From assembly GCA_017642335.1 (NCBI GenBank), contig JAGCPF010000002.1:62001-126000 (forward strand): DNA of 64,000 bases, written 5' to 3'. The notes beneath the pieces are model-generated. The model saw only the letters and a list, made by a program, of their open reading frames with translations. It had not been told where the DNA came from and did not search any database. Made by a program: the position numbers and the translations under genes. The DNA comes from Fibrobacter sp. (lineage in GTDB: Bacteria > Fibrobacterota > Fibrobacteria > Fibrobacterales > Fibrobacteraceae). How positions within the stretch are numbered: position 1 is the first letter of the stretch; every line of letters begins with the position of its first letter. Shown here one piece after another: positions 56,406 through 64,000 of this stretch.

Positions 56406-56420
56406 ACCGCCTAGGGCGGT
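56406..56420. repeat. Short perfect hairpin
   Basis: ACCGCC-TAG-GGCGGT, of the same shape as the hairpins in the heptamer elements; no T-tract follows. Confidence 0.4.
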
Positions 56421-56449
56421 TCGCCGGACTGTATGGTCGGGGGTCGCGC

Positions 56450-56465
56450 TGTGACGCGAGTCACA
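56450..56465. promoter_or_regulatory. CRP-type TGTGA-N6-TCACA palindrome upstream of the cellulase genes
   Basis: TGTGACGCGAGTCACA is a perfect CRP/FNR-like palindrome 198 bases before the first cellulase start. A cNMP-binding protein is encoded 1.2 kb upstream but has no HTH, so a separate regulator would be needed. Confidence 0.4.
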
Positions 56466-56540
56466 TTCGACCGGGAGGTTATGTAATATTTTCGTAATAA
56501 AAGAAATGAAAAATATTTTGTTATTTTGAGACTTTGGTCA

Positions 56541-56567
56541 CGCAAAAGTGCGAAAGAACACTTTGCG
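56541..56567. promoter_or_regulatory. Inverted repeat in the cellulase leader
   Basis: CGCAAAAGTG (56541-56550) and CACTTTGCG (56559-56567), inverted with one bulged A and an eight-base gap. A weak promoter, TTGCCT (56588-56593) and TATTTT (56612-56617) 18 bases apart, follows. Confidence 0.4.
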
Positions 56568-56662
56568 AACACAAAATATCGGTTTTTTTGCCTTTATAAA
56601 AATATTTAGTTTATTTTACAAAGGTTGAAAATTAACCGATTCGGATGGATTTAGGAGCTTTT

Positions 56663-58273
56663 ATGAGGATGTTGAGCTTTAAGTCAGTTGCCGCTTTAGG
56701 TGCAGTTGCTTTATTGTCGGCCTGTTCCGATGAGACAAGCACGTCACATTCTGCCGAAGCGGATAACGCTTGCGTCGGTTCCAAGGTTGTTGCCCCTTCC
56801 AGGGCATATTCCGGGAATGGGACGCAGCTCCTTATCGAAGAAGATGGTTTTGTAGTCAAGACTTTCGCCGGGGAAAATTTCGGGCTCTATATTCCCGAGG
56901 AATCGGCTATTTATACGGGCGACGGTCAGGTTTTTGCCCAGGGCGTGCTTTTGGGAAATCTCACGTCTTGCCCTGTAAATGCCACTTACGACCCTTCTAC
57001 GGGCGAAATTTTGGTGGAAAGCAGCTTTTCTTCCGCACCGGACAACACCGTGCCGACATCCACCGACACCCCTTCTAATGGTAAATCTTCTGCGACCGTC
57101 CCGGGCCAAGGTTCCAGCTCCAGCGGTAACGGCCCCACGAGCGCCAATCCGCAATCCGGCGCCTCTTCTTCGGGCAGCCAGCCCGGTCAGGACCAGCCCG
57201 GCCAGGACCAGCCCGGCGTTTCCAGCTCTAGCGGCACTCCTGCGGAATCTTCCTCTAGCGATGTACCCCGTGATGCGAACGGGTTCCCGACTCTTGAATC
57301 TTATGGCCCGCCTCCCGAGGCCTACACGAAGGACATCTTGAGCAACGGAAAGACCGGATGGAGCAGCCGCTATTGGGATGCTTGCAAGCCGCACTGTTCT
57401 TGGCTCAGCAGCGTCGATACGACGAGTGAAGAAAAATACCAAGCGGGTGGGACTGTCGCCCGCAACTGCAATATCCACGACGTGGAAGTTCCTGCATTTA
57501 CGCTTGGCCATGCCGTGCAGCAATACTGGATGGGATATGAAGGCACGAACAGCGCCTGCGTCAACAACAACGCCGGCGGTACCTACACCTGTACCGACAT
57601 GGCCCCGATCCAGGTGACGGAAAATCTTTCTTATGGCTATGTCGCTGCTCCGGGTGCGCAGTTCGGCGGTGGTTGCGGCAAGTGCTTCCACTTGCAGTTC
57701 AATGGCGGCAACCATGCAAACGACGTGAAGGAAACGCACAAGGCGCTCAAGGGCAAGCACATGATTGTGATGGCTTCGAATATCGGCTACGACGTGGAAG
57801 CGGGTCAGTACGACATGCTCGTGCCGGGCGGTGGCGTGGGCGCATTCAATGCCCTCTCTACGCAGATTGGCGTGCCCGCAAGCGGTCTCGGTGCGAACGG
57901 CGGCGGATTTATGACCGAATGCCAGCAGAGCCTCGGTTGGGACAACACTGTGGAAGCCTACCAGGAATGCGTGCTCAAGAAGTGCGACGAAGTGTTCAAG
58001 GACTGGCCGAACCTGTTGCGCGGCTGCCGCTGGTATGCCGAGTGGTACATGACTGCCGACAACCCGACATACAACTGGGAAGAGGTGGAATGTCCGCAGT
58101 ACTTGGTCGACCACTACTTGACGACCTTCAATACGACTTTGGAAAACCGTTGGCGTTGGCATGACGACTGGTCTGATTACAAGAAGGGCGACGTGCTCGA
58201 TACGGTCTATTGCTGGAAGGACGGCGAAAATCCGAAAGACCCCAACGGCAAGGGTGCTGGTTGCGAGCCGTAA
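56663..58273 (+). CDS. GH45 endoglucanase lipoprotein
   Basis: 536 residues from ATG 56663 (AGGAG six bases upstream; a longer reading from 56645 covers that site). Lipobox LLSAC at Cys21, an N-terminal domain of about 90 residues, a Ser/Gly/Pro/Gln linker (SQPGQDQPGQDQPGVSSSS, about 135-200), then a GH45 catalytic domain. Catalytic base D239 is in SSRYWDACKPHCSW and the acid D384 in GQYDMLVPGGGVGAF. Many Cys suggest disulfides. It cuts beta-1,4-glucan with inversion, at the outer surface if lipidated and flipped. Ten bases from the next cellulase. Confidence 0.93.
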   Translation: MRMLSFKSVAALGAVALLSACSDETSTSHSAEADNACVGSKVVAPSRAYSGNGTQLLIEEDGFVVKTFAGENFGLYIPEESAIYTGDGQVFAQGVLLGNLTSCPVNATYDPSTGEILVESSFSSAPDNTVPTSTDTPSNGKSSATVPGQGSSSSGNGPTSANPQSGASSSGSQPGQDQPGQDQPGVSSSSGTPAESSSSDVPRDANGFPTLESYGPPPEAYTKDILSNGKTGWSSRYWDACKPHCSWLSSVDTTSEEKYQAGGTVARNCNIHDVEVPAFTLGHAVQQYWMGYEGTNSACVNNNAGGTYTCTDMAPIQVTENLSYGYVAAPGAQFGGGCGKCFHLQFNGGNHANDVKETHKALKGKHMIVMASNIGYDVEAGQYDMLVPGGGVGAFNALSTQIGVPASGLGANGGGFMTECQQSLGWDNTVEAYQECVLKKCDEVFKDWPNLLRGCRWYAEWYMTADNPTYNWEEVECPQYLVDHYLTTFNTTLENRWRWHDDWSDYKKGDVLDTVYCWKDGENPKDPNGKGAGCEP

Positions 58274-58282
58274 CGAGGTTCT

Positions 58283-59743
58283 ATGAAACATAAACTGTTC
58301 AAGTCGATAGTTGCGGCCGGTGCGGTCGCTATGTTTTGCGCATGCGGTGACGATGCAGCCTCGAACAAGGCCACCGATCCGGTGGGCAATGACCCGGGTG
58401 CAGGCGTCATTGATAACCCGGTTTCTTCGTCCGGGATGACCGATCCGGGCAACCAGGGCAACCAAGGCAATCCGGACAACCCGAACAACCCGGGTTCCAG
58501 CGCTGGCGGCAATGGCCAGAATCCGGACAATCCGACATCGAGCGGCGTTGTGGCAGGTTCCAGCGTCTCCGTGAATCCCGGCTCGAGCGCAGTGGTGAAC
58601 CCGGGTTCCAGCGGCTCTGTTGCTGGTTCCAGTGCCGGCACCGCTGCCGAAAGTTCCAGCAGCAAGGAACCGGAACTCGACGCGAGCGGATTCCCGACTC
58701 TTGAATCTTATGGCCCGCCTCCGGCCGAATACACCAAGGACATCAGCGCTACGGCCAAGCGCGGCTGGAATACCCGCTACTGGGACGCCTGCAAGCCGCA
58801 CTGCTCCTGGCTTAGGGAAAGCGCTAACGATATAACCCGCGCGGACACGTCTTCCAACGAGGCGTACCTTGCCGACTTTGCCACTGCGCGTAACTGCAAC
58901 ATTCACGATGTTGAAGTCCCCACCTTTACCCTGGGGGATGTGACGAAGTCCTGGTTCGGTTACAACGGGACCAGAAGCGCTTGCGGCGACGAAAAGGAAA
59001 AGGGCGTGTTCACCTGCACCGACATGGCGCCTATTGCCGTGAACGACACCCTTTCTTATGCATACGTTGCGGGAACTGCCGATAGCAAGTGCGGCAAGTG
59101 CTATCACTTGCAGTACGACGGTCACTTTAAGGATGAGTTCGAGAATAACCCGCCCAAGGCGACCCATAAGGCGCTCAAGGGAAAACACCTGGTGGTGATG
59201 GCCTCCAATATCGGTAACGATGTGGCGGGTGGTGACGCCAAGTTGCCTGCGGGCCAGTTCGACTTGATGGTCCCGGGCGGTGGCGTGGGCGCCTTTGACG
59301 CTCTCTCTACCCAGGTGAACAAGGGTGCCGGCTTTAACTGGGGCGCGGGCTTTGGCGGGTTCCTTACGGAATGCCAGAAAAACACGAACTGCGGCACCGA
59401 GGGCTCCCTGGAATGTTACCAGACGTGCGTGAAGGACATGTGCGACGCGGCTTTCGCTGACGGTGGCCTCCCGAATCTTTTGCGCGGTTGCCACTGGTTT
59501 GCCGACTGGTACATGGCTGCGGACAATCCGACCTACTACATCGAGGAAGTGGAATGCCCGCAGTACTTGATCGACCATTACATGACCCGATTCAACACTA
59601 CTCTGGAAAACAACTACAAGAAGGTGACGGACTGGTCCACATTCAAGGAAGGCGACGTGCTCGATACGCTCCATTGCTGGAAGGCGGGCGAGGCTCCCCC
59701 GGAAAACGGCTGGACGAATCCGAGTGCCGGTTGCGAGAACTAG
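58283..59743 (+). CDS. GH45 endoglucanase lipoprotein, tandem paralogue
   Basis: 486 residues. Lipobox MFCAC at Cys21, then directly a long Asn/Pro/Gly/Ser linker (NQGNQGNPDNPNNPGSS) and a GH45 domain with base D168 in TRYWDACKPHCSW and acid D327 in GQFDLMVPGGGVGAF. It lacks the extra N-terminal domain of the first copy. The junction into the catalytic domain (GFPTLESYGPPP) is almost identical in both, so they arose by tandem duplication; the catalytic domains have diverged in loops. Shared operon, likely one transcript. Confidence 0.93.
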   Translation: MKHKLFKSIVAAGAVAMFCACGDDAASNKATDPVGNDPGAGVIDNPVSSSGMTDPGNQGNQGNPDNPNNPGSSAGGNGQNPDNPTSSGVVAGSSVSVNPGSSAVVNPGSSGSVAGSSAGTAAESSSSKEPELDASGFPTLESYGPPPAEYTKDISATAKRGWNTRYWDACKPHCSWLRESANDITRADTSSNEAYLADFATARNCNIHDVEVPTFTLGDVTKSWFGYNGTRSACGDEKEKGVFTCTDMAPIAVNDTLSYAYVAGTADSKCGKCYHLQYDGHFKDEFENNPPKATHKALKGKHLVVMASNIGNDVAGGDAKLPAGQFDLMVPGGGVGAFDALSTQVNKGAGFNWGAGFGGFLTECQKNTNCGTEGSLECYQTCVKDMCDAAFADGGLPNLLRGCHWFADWYMAADNPTYYIEEVECPQYLIDHYMTRFNTTLENNYKKVTDWSTFKEGDVLDTLHCWKAGEAPPENGWTNPSAGCEN

Positions 59744-59770
59744 TTCCAAAGAGAACGGATAGAATTACGG

Positions 59771-59804
59771 GATATCAAGTCGCTATGGCTTGATATCTTT
59801 TTTT
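59771..59804 (+). terminator. Terminator of the cellulase operon
   Basis: GATATCAAG (59771-59779) pairs with CTTGATATC (59789-59797), then TTTTTTT. Confidence 0.9.
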
Positions 59805-61128
59805 ATACCACGGCGTACTTTTGCCACTTGCCGCTGCGCCAGCGGATGTAGTTGACGATGGACCGGTAGAATTCGTCGGAAGCCATGCCGAGCCATATGC
59901 CGACGAGTCCGAGATCCAGGACAAAGGCGAGGAACAGCGCGGTGCCGAGGCCGCAGGTCCACATCATGCCCGAACCCACGATGGCGGGGAACTTGGAATC
60001 GCCGGAGGCACGGAGGGCGGAGGTGATGACCATGTTTGCCGCCTTGAAGGGCTGCAGGGCGACATCGCACCATAGGCAGAGCCTGCCCAACCGTACGATT
60101 TCGGGATCGCTTGTGTAGAAAGTGAGCAGGTGCTCTCCGCAGAAGGCGACGACAAGCGCTACGATGAGCCCGCTTGCGCTGCCTGCGATAAGGCTTTGGT
60201 GGAGTCTGCGGTTTGCCTTCTTGAAATCGTGGGCTCCGACCAGGTGGGCGACCAGAATTTGGTTTCCGCTGCTGAGACCGACGCTCAAGATGACGGCGAG
60301 CATGGCGAAGTTCGCACTGAAAATGCGGGCGGTCATGGCCGTGATGCCCAGGTGTACGACGAGAGCGGTAAGCACGACTTGGAAAATCTGGAAGCTGACA
60401 GGTTCGACGGCGGCGGGGAAGCCGATGCGAATCCAGTCGGGGAGAATGATGCGGGAACGTTTGAAATCGGTACTGCGGATTTTATGGTGGACTTTGAAGA
60501 GCAATACCGTGAGTAGCACGACGGACGCGAGGAGCCAGGAAAGCATTGTGGCGATAGCGACGCCCTTGACGCCCATCTGCGGGAAACCGAGGTAGCCGTT
60601 CAGGAAAACGACGTTCATCGCCGCGTTCGAAATGATGGTGATGATGTTTCCGAACAGGTTCCAGATGGTGAGTCCGTGGGTTGCTATGAGTGCGGTCAGC
60701 GTGCCTTGCAGTGCCCTGAAGGCGAATCCCAAGGAGACGATATGCAAAAAGTCGGCTGCATGCTTGGCCGCTTCGCCCGTAAGGCCCATCCACAGGACGA
60801 TTTGGTCTACTAGGGGAATAGTGACGAGCGTGATGGCGACGCCCAGAAGCAGGCTCCCGGTCAACACCATGGTCTGGGTCGTGCCCGCCTGTTTTGGCCG
60901 CTGCGCCCCGATGAATTGCGAGGCGATGCTTGCTCCCGCCTGTGAAAAGGCGAGAATTGCCATGAAAATGGCTCCTAGGACAGGCATCAATGCACCGACA
61001 CCCGCAGCGGCGGCTTCGGACGTCCGCGACAGGAACCAGCTATCCATCATCGGCTGCAGCGTTCCAATGCCGAAGGTAATGAACAGCGGCCACGAAAGGC
61101 TTAACAGGGAGCGGTCTTTGACTTGCAT
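59803..61128 (-). CDS. MATE-family efflux transporter
   Basis: 441 residues from ATG 61128; a GTG at 61164 would add 12 residues. About 12 membrane segments. WPLFITFGIGTLQPMMDSWF and GGVGALMPVLGAIFMAILAF-like sequence near the N-terminus, and a second half starting FPAAVEPVSFQIFQVVLTAL, fit the pseudo-twofold MATE fold. Exports drugs or metabolites using Na+ or H+. Convergent with the cellulase operon. Confidence 0.92.
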   Translation of the reverse strand: MQVKDRSLLSLSWPLFITFGIGTLQPMMDSWFLSRTSEAAAAGVGALMPVLGAIFMAILAFSQAGASIASQFIGAQRPKQAGTTQTMVLTGSLLLGVAITLVTIPLVDQIVLWMGLTGEAAKHAADFLHIVSLGFAFRALQGTLTALIATHGLTIWNLFGNIITIISNAAMNVVFLNGYLGFPQMGVKGVAIATMLSWLLASVVLLTVLLFKVHHKIRSTDFKRSRIILPDWIRIGFPAAVEPVSFQIFQVVLTALVVHLGITAMTARIFSANFAMLAVILSVGLSSGNQILVAHLVGAHDFKKANRRLHQSLIAGSASGLIVALVVAFCGEHLLTFYTSDPEIVRLGRLCLWCDVALQPFKAANMVITSALRASGDSKFPAIVGSGMMWTCGLGTALFLAFVLDLGLVGIWLGMASDEFYRSIVNYIRWRSGKWQKYAVV

Positions 61129-61311
61129 TGTAGACCAATCATAGAAACGTCTTTTTTGGGCCACAAGGGGGAAGAAAAAATAATCTGTTTACATGTGTAG
61201 CCAGTTTTATTGCCGTTTTTTGCTTTTTTTTACCCGTTTAGGCTATATTCCTTATAAACGATTTGCTCTTTTTCCGGTGCCGGAATTTTTACGGCTTTGC
61301 GAGGTCAAAAG

Positions 61312-63213
61312 ATGAAATTTGCGATTTTGGGTTGCGGACATATCGCCACGAAGATGGCTGCTGCGGTCAAGTGCCTAGAAAAAAGGGGAGACGGTGTCGA
61401 GGCCTATGCAGTGGCGTCGCGTACGCAGGCGAAGGCGGACGATTTTGCACAGCAGTACGGTTTCCAAAAAGCATATGGCAGCTACCGTGAACTGGTGCAG
61501 GATCCCGATGTCGACCTCATCTATATTGCGACCCCGCATTCGCAACATTACGAATCGGCGCTGCTCTGCATTGATGCGGGCAAGAACGTGCTTGTCGAGA
61601 AGGCTTTCTGTGCGAATGCGCTGCAGGCCTCCGAGGTGATTGCGCTTGCGGAAGAAAGGGGCGTTTTCCTGTGCGAGGCGATGTGGACGCGATTCCTGCC
61701 GGCGGTAAAGATTGTCAAGAACTGGATTGCCGCGGGGCGCATTGGGAAGGTGGAATCGGTCGAGGCGGATTTTTCGATGGCGCTTTCGCATATCGAGCGG
61801 CTGCATGACCCGGCACTAGCAGGCGGCGCCCTCCTGGATTTGGGCATTTACAGTTTGACTTTTGCGGACTTGTTCCTGGGCGATCCGCAGATTGGCGGTG
61901 AAGGCAATACCGTAGTCAAGACCGAGAGCAAGTCGGTGCTCTTTGAGACGGGTGTTGACGCGACGGACTGGATCAACCTTACGTACAAAAACGGGCAGAG
62001 GGCCTATCTCAAAACATCGATGGTCGCGCCGACGCACAACGAAGGCGTCATCCACGGTACGGCAGGGTTCATTCGGGTGCAGAACCTGAACGATATGGTG
62101 GAAGTCCAGGTTTTCGACAAGGCTGGAAAATTATGCGAGACGCTGACACCGCCGAGGCTTTCCAACTGCTACGAGTACGAGGTGCTCGGCTGCAAGGTTG
62201 CGCTGGAAAAGGGCCTCAAGGAATGCCCCCAGATGCCGCATGCCAAGACGATGCAGTTCATGGAATGGATGGATTCGCTGCGGGCAAGCTGGGGCGTGGT
62301 CTACCCGTTCGAAAAATCGCCCGCGCAGGTGTGGGACCGCTCCGGCAACAAGTCCTGCCTGCAGGTTTACGATACTGAATCGGGCGAGACGCGCCTGCTC
62401 CATGAGTTCGACAAGGTCATCGAAGCTCCCAACTGGAGTGATGACGGAACATTCCTGACATACAACAGCGAAGGGCGCATTTACAAGTACGAGCTGGAAA
62501 ACGGCACCATTACGGAAGTGCCTTCCCACTTTGTCGATAACTGCAACAACGACCATGTGCTGGCGCCTGACGGTTCAGGACTTTACGTGAGTCACCATAC
62601 CAAAGAAGACGGGCTTTCGCGTATTTACAAGATTTTCTTTGACGGGCGCCTACCGGAACTTGTGACGCCGCTGGGCCCGAGTTACTTGCACGGGATTACG
62701 CCCGACGGCAAGACGCTCGCCTATTGTGCCGAACGGAACGGCGAATACGATATTTATACCATTCCCGCTGTGGGCGGCCTCGAGACCCGCCTCACTACCG
62801 CTCACGGGCTTAACGACGGTTCCGAATTCGATGCCGGCGGGGAATATATCTGGTTCAACTCCGTGCGTACGGGCCGCATGCAGGCCTGGTGCATGAAGGC
62901 CGACGGTTCGGAACAGGTGCAGATGACTTTCGATAGGCATTGGAATACGTGGTTCCCGCATATTTCGCCGGACAAAAGCAAGGTGGTGATGGTCGCCTAT
63001 CACGAAAGGGATGTACGCCCCGGTGAACATGTACCCAACAAGAATGTGGAAATCCGCATGATGGAACGCAAGGGAACCGGCCTGCCGCAAAACGATGCTG
63101 CCGGTTGGACCGAACCCAGGTGCATCCTGAAACTTTTTGGCGGGCAGGGGACCATCAACGTGAATTCCTGGGCGCCCGACAGCCGCCGCTTTGCCTTCGT
63201 GAGTTACGTTTAG
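61312..63213 (+). CDS. Fusion of Gfo/Idh/MocA oxidoreductase with TolB-like beta-propeller
   Basis: 633 residues from ATG 61312 (GAGGTC seven bases upstream). Residues 1-330 are a complete Gfo/Idh/MocA dehydrogenase: NAD(P)-binding AILGCGHIATKM, NVLVEKAFCANALQASE with the conserved Lys, and C-terminal MDSLRASWGVVYPFE, where such enzymes normally end. Residues about 335-633 are propeller blades (PNWSDDGTFLTYNSEGRIYK, GITPDGKTLAYCAERNGEYD, PHISPDKSKVVMVAY), resembling TolB/PD40 or oligogalacturonate-lyase-type propellers. Together this suggests sugar oxidation tied to glycan binding or lysis. No signal peptide. Confidence 0.85.
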   Translation: MKFAILGCGHIATKMAAAVKCLEKRGDGVEAYAVASRTQAKADDFAQQYGFQKAYGSYRELVQDPDVDLIYIATPHSQHYESALLCIDAGKNVLVEKAFCANALQASEVIALAEERGVFLCEAMWTRFLPAVKIVKNWIAAGRIGKVESVEADFSMALSHIERLHDPALAGGALLDLGIYSLTFADLFLGDPQIGGEGNTVVKTESKSVLFETGVDATDWINLTYKNGQRAYLKTSMVAPTHNEGVIHGTAGFIRVQNLNDMVEVQVFDKAGKLCETLTPPRLSNCYEYEVLGCKVALEKGLKECPQMPHAKTMQFMEWMDSLRASWGVVYPFEKSPAQVWDRSGNKSCLQVYDTESGETRLLHEFDKVIEAPNWSDDGTFLTYNSEGRIYKYELENGTITEVPSHFVDNCNNDHVLAPDGSGLYVSHHTKEDGLSRIYKIFFDGRLPELVTPLGPSYLHGITPDGKTLAYCAERNGEYDIYTIPAVGGLETRLTTAHGLNDGSEFDAGGEYIWFNSVRTGRMQAWCMKADGSEQVQMTFDRHWNTWFPHISPDKSKVVMVAYHERDVRPGEHVPNKNVEIRMMERKGTGLPQNDAAGWTEPRCILKLFGGQGTINVNSWAPDSRRFAFVSYV

Positions 63214-63262
63214 GCTTCATTTTTTTATACTTTTTAAAAAAGTCTTTTTCAAAGGAGAAATT

Positions 63263-63823
63263 ATGACAGCAGTTATTGTTGCAGCCGTTGTTGCGGTGAT
63301 TCTTGTCATCATGCTCATTTGCATGTACAACGCGCTGGTGAAGCTCCGCAATAACCGCGAAAATGCGTTTTCGAACATCGAAGTGCAGCTCAAACTGCGC
63401 TACGACCTTGTGCCGCAACTGGTAAATACGGTCAAGGGCTACGCGACTCACGAAAAGGAGACTCTCGAGAAGGTGACCGCCGCCCGCGCCGCTGCGATGG
63501 GTGCAAGAACTATTGACGAGAAGGTCGCCGCCGACAAGGCGCTGACCGGTGCGCTCGCCGGGCTCAAGGTTTCGCTGGAGGCCTACCCGGAACTCAAGGC
63601 GAATCAGGGCTTCTTGCAGCTGCAGACGGAACTTGCCGACATCGAGAACAAGCTTTCTGCTGCCCGCCGCTTCTTCAACTCCGCGACGCGCGAATTCAAC
63701 AACGCCTGCGAAGTGTTCCCCTCCAACATTGTTGCCGGGATGTTCCATTTCAGCCGTGCTCCCATGTACGAGGCTAGCGAAGGCCGCGAGACCCTGAACA
63801 AGGCCCCCGAGGTGAAGTTCTAG
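63263..63823 (+). CDS. lemA: LemA family protein
   Basis: 186 residues. One N-terminal membrane helix (VIVAAVVAVILVIMLICMYN) then the conserved stretch NNRENAFSNIEVQLKLRYDL, VPQLVNTVKGYATHEKETLE and ADIENKLSAARRFFNSATRE. LemA proteins are membrane-anchored helical bundles of unknown function, often next to TPM-domain or M48 genes. AAAGGAG precedes ATG 63263 at seven bases. Confidence 0.94.
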   Translation: MTAVIVAAVVAVILVIMLICMYNALVKLRNNRENAFSNIEVQLKLRYDLVPQLVNTVKGYATHEKETLEKVTAARAAAMGARTIDEKVAADKALTGALAGLKVSLEAYPELKANQGFLQLQTELADIENKLSAARRFFNSATREFNNACEVFPSNIVAGMFHFSRAPMYEASEGRETLNKAPEVKF

Positions 63824-63843
63824 GGCTACGAGGCTTGAGGAAA

Positions 63844-64000
63844 TAGCAGTGAGCTATGAGCAGTGAGCGGTGAGCTATGAGGAGTCAAGCGACTGGCGGA
63901 GATTGCTTCGGGGCTACGCCCCTCGCAATGACAAACAAGGCGAATGCCACGCCAAAATGCTTGTGTTTCGGCATGGCTGAGCCGACGAGTCATGCGCCTG
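63844..64000 (-). repeat. Second copy of the dispersed REP-like repeat, opposite orientation
   Basis: Family-B heptamers GAGCTAT, GAGCAGT, GAGCGGT, GAGCTAT (63851-63878), then hairpin GGGGC-TAC-GCCCC (63910-63922), then the reverse complement of 34024-34122 (63899-64000) with only a few changes over about 70 bases. The element runs off the window edge. Confidence 0.85.

Overview
The window looks like chromosomal DNA of a Fibrobacter species, close to F. succinogenes. It carries two tandem lipoprotein GH45 endoglucanases with Ser/Pro/Gly-rich linkers, several large secreted or lipid-anchored surface proteins with Ser-rich tails and a T9SS-like C-terminus, a DUF4954 protein, and a DcuA/B-type dicarboxylate carrier that fits a succinate-producing anaerobe. 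The genus call rests on protein style and is an inference; there is no rRNA here.

Left part (1-24 kb), mostly minus strand: the start of a BatD-like gene; thiC; a 1177-residue surface protein; a barrel-like protein; murJ; a periplasmic thioredoxin-like protein. An accessory stretch follows at 9.2-13.4 kb with an AAA ATPase/nuclease, a hipB-hipS-hipT toxin-antitoxin module with clear operators, and a SIMPL protein. Then come an M48 peptidase, a DUF4954 protein, a GT4 glycosyltransferase, a transglutaminase-like lipoprotein, sbcC-sbcD and a CAU-anticodon tRNA.

Centre (24-36 kb) is origin-like. A minus-strand run encodes bactofilin, an M23 peptidase, ParB, ParA and RsmG. Six parS sites lie within 6.6 kb next to it. 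DnaA-box clusters lie at about 28.9-29.1 kb and 35.4-35.7 kb, and gene orientation flips near 32 kb from mostly minus to mostly plus. Between them sit a small family of secreted paralogues (one a pseudogene), a VOC protein, an acyl-ACP thioesterase, a macrodomain protein, a RelB-YoeB toxin-antitoxin pair and a PNPOx-like flavoprotein.

Right part (36-64 kb), mostly plus strand: a patatin lipase, secA (with a sigma-54-like promoter motif), a second AAA ATPase preceded by three 52-bp direct repeats, a GLUG-type lipoprotein, a dicarboxylate transporter, tmk, an acyltransferase, an orphan nucleotidyltransferase, an LpoA/LivJ-like lipoprotein-style receptor, an NYN protein, a barrel protein, a BtuF/FepB-like lipoprotein, a cNMP-binding/PATAN protein, purM, the two GH45 cellulases, a MATE transporter, an unusual Gfo/Idh-beta-propeller fusion and a LemA protein.

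The most unusual signal is a set of degenerate tandem repeats that all have a 7-base period. One family (unit GAGACGA) has no stop codon in any of the six frames. It is found as in-frame insertions inside the glycosyltransferase, rsmG and secA. The other families contain stop codons and sit at gene 3' ends, where they supply the stop codon of the macrodomain, VOC and purM genes. Short perfect hairpins lie within or beside several arrays, and a dispersed repeat containing them occurs in opposite orientations at 34.0 and 63.9 kb.
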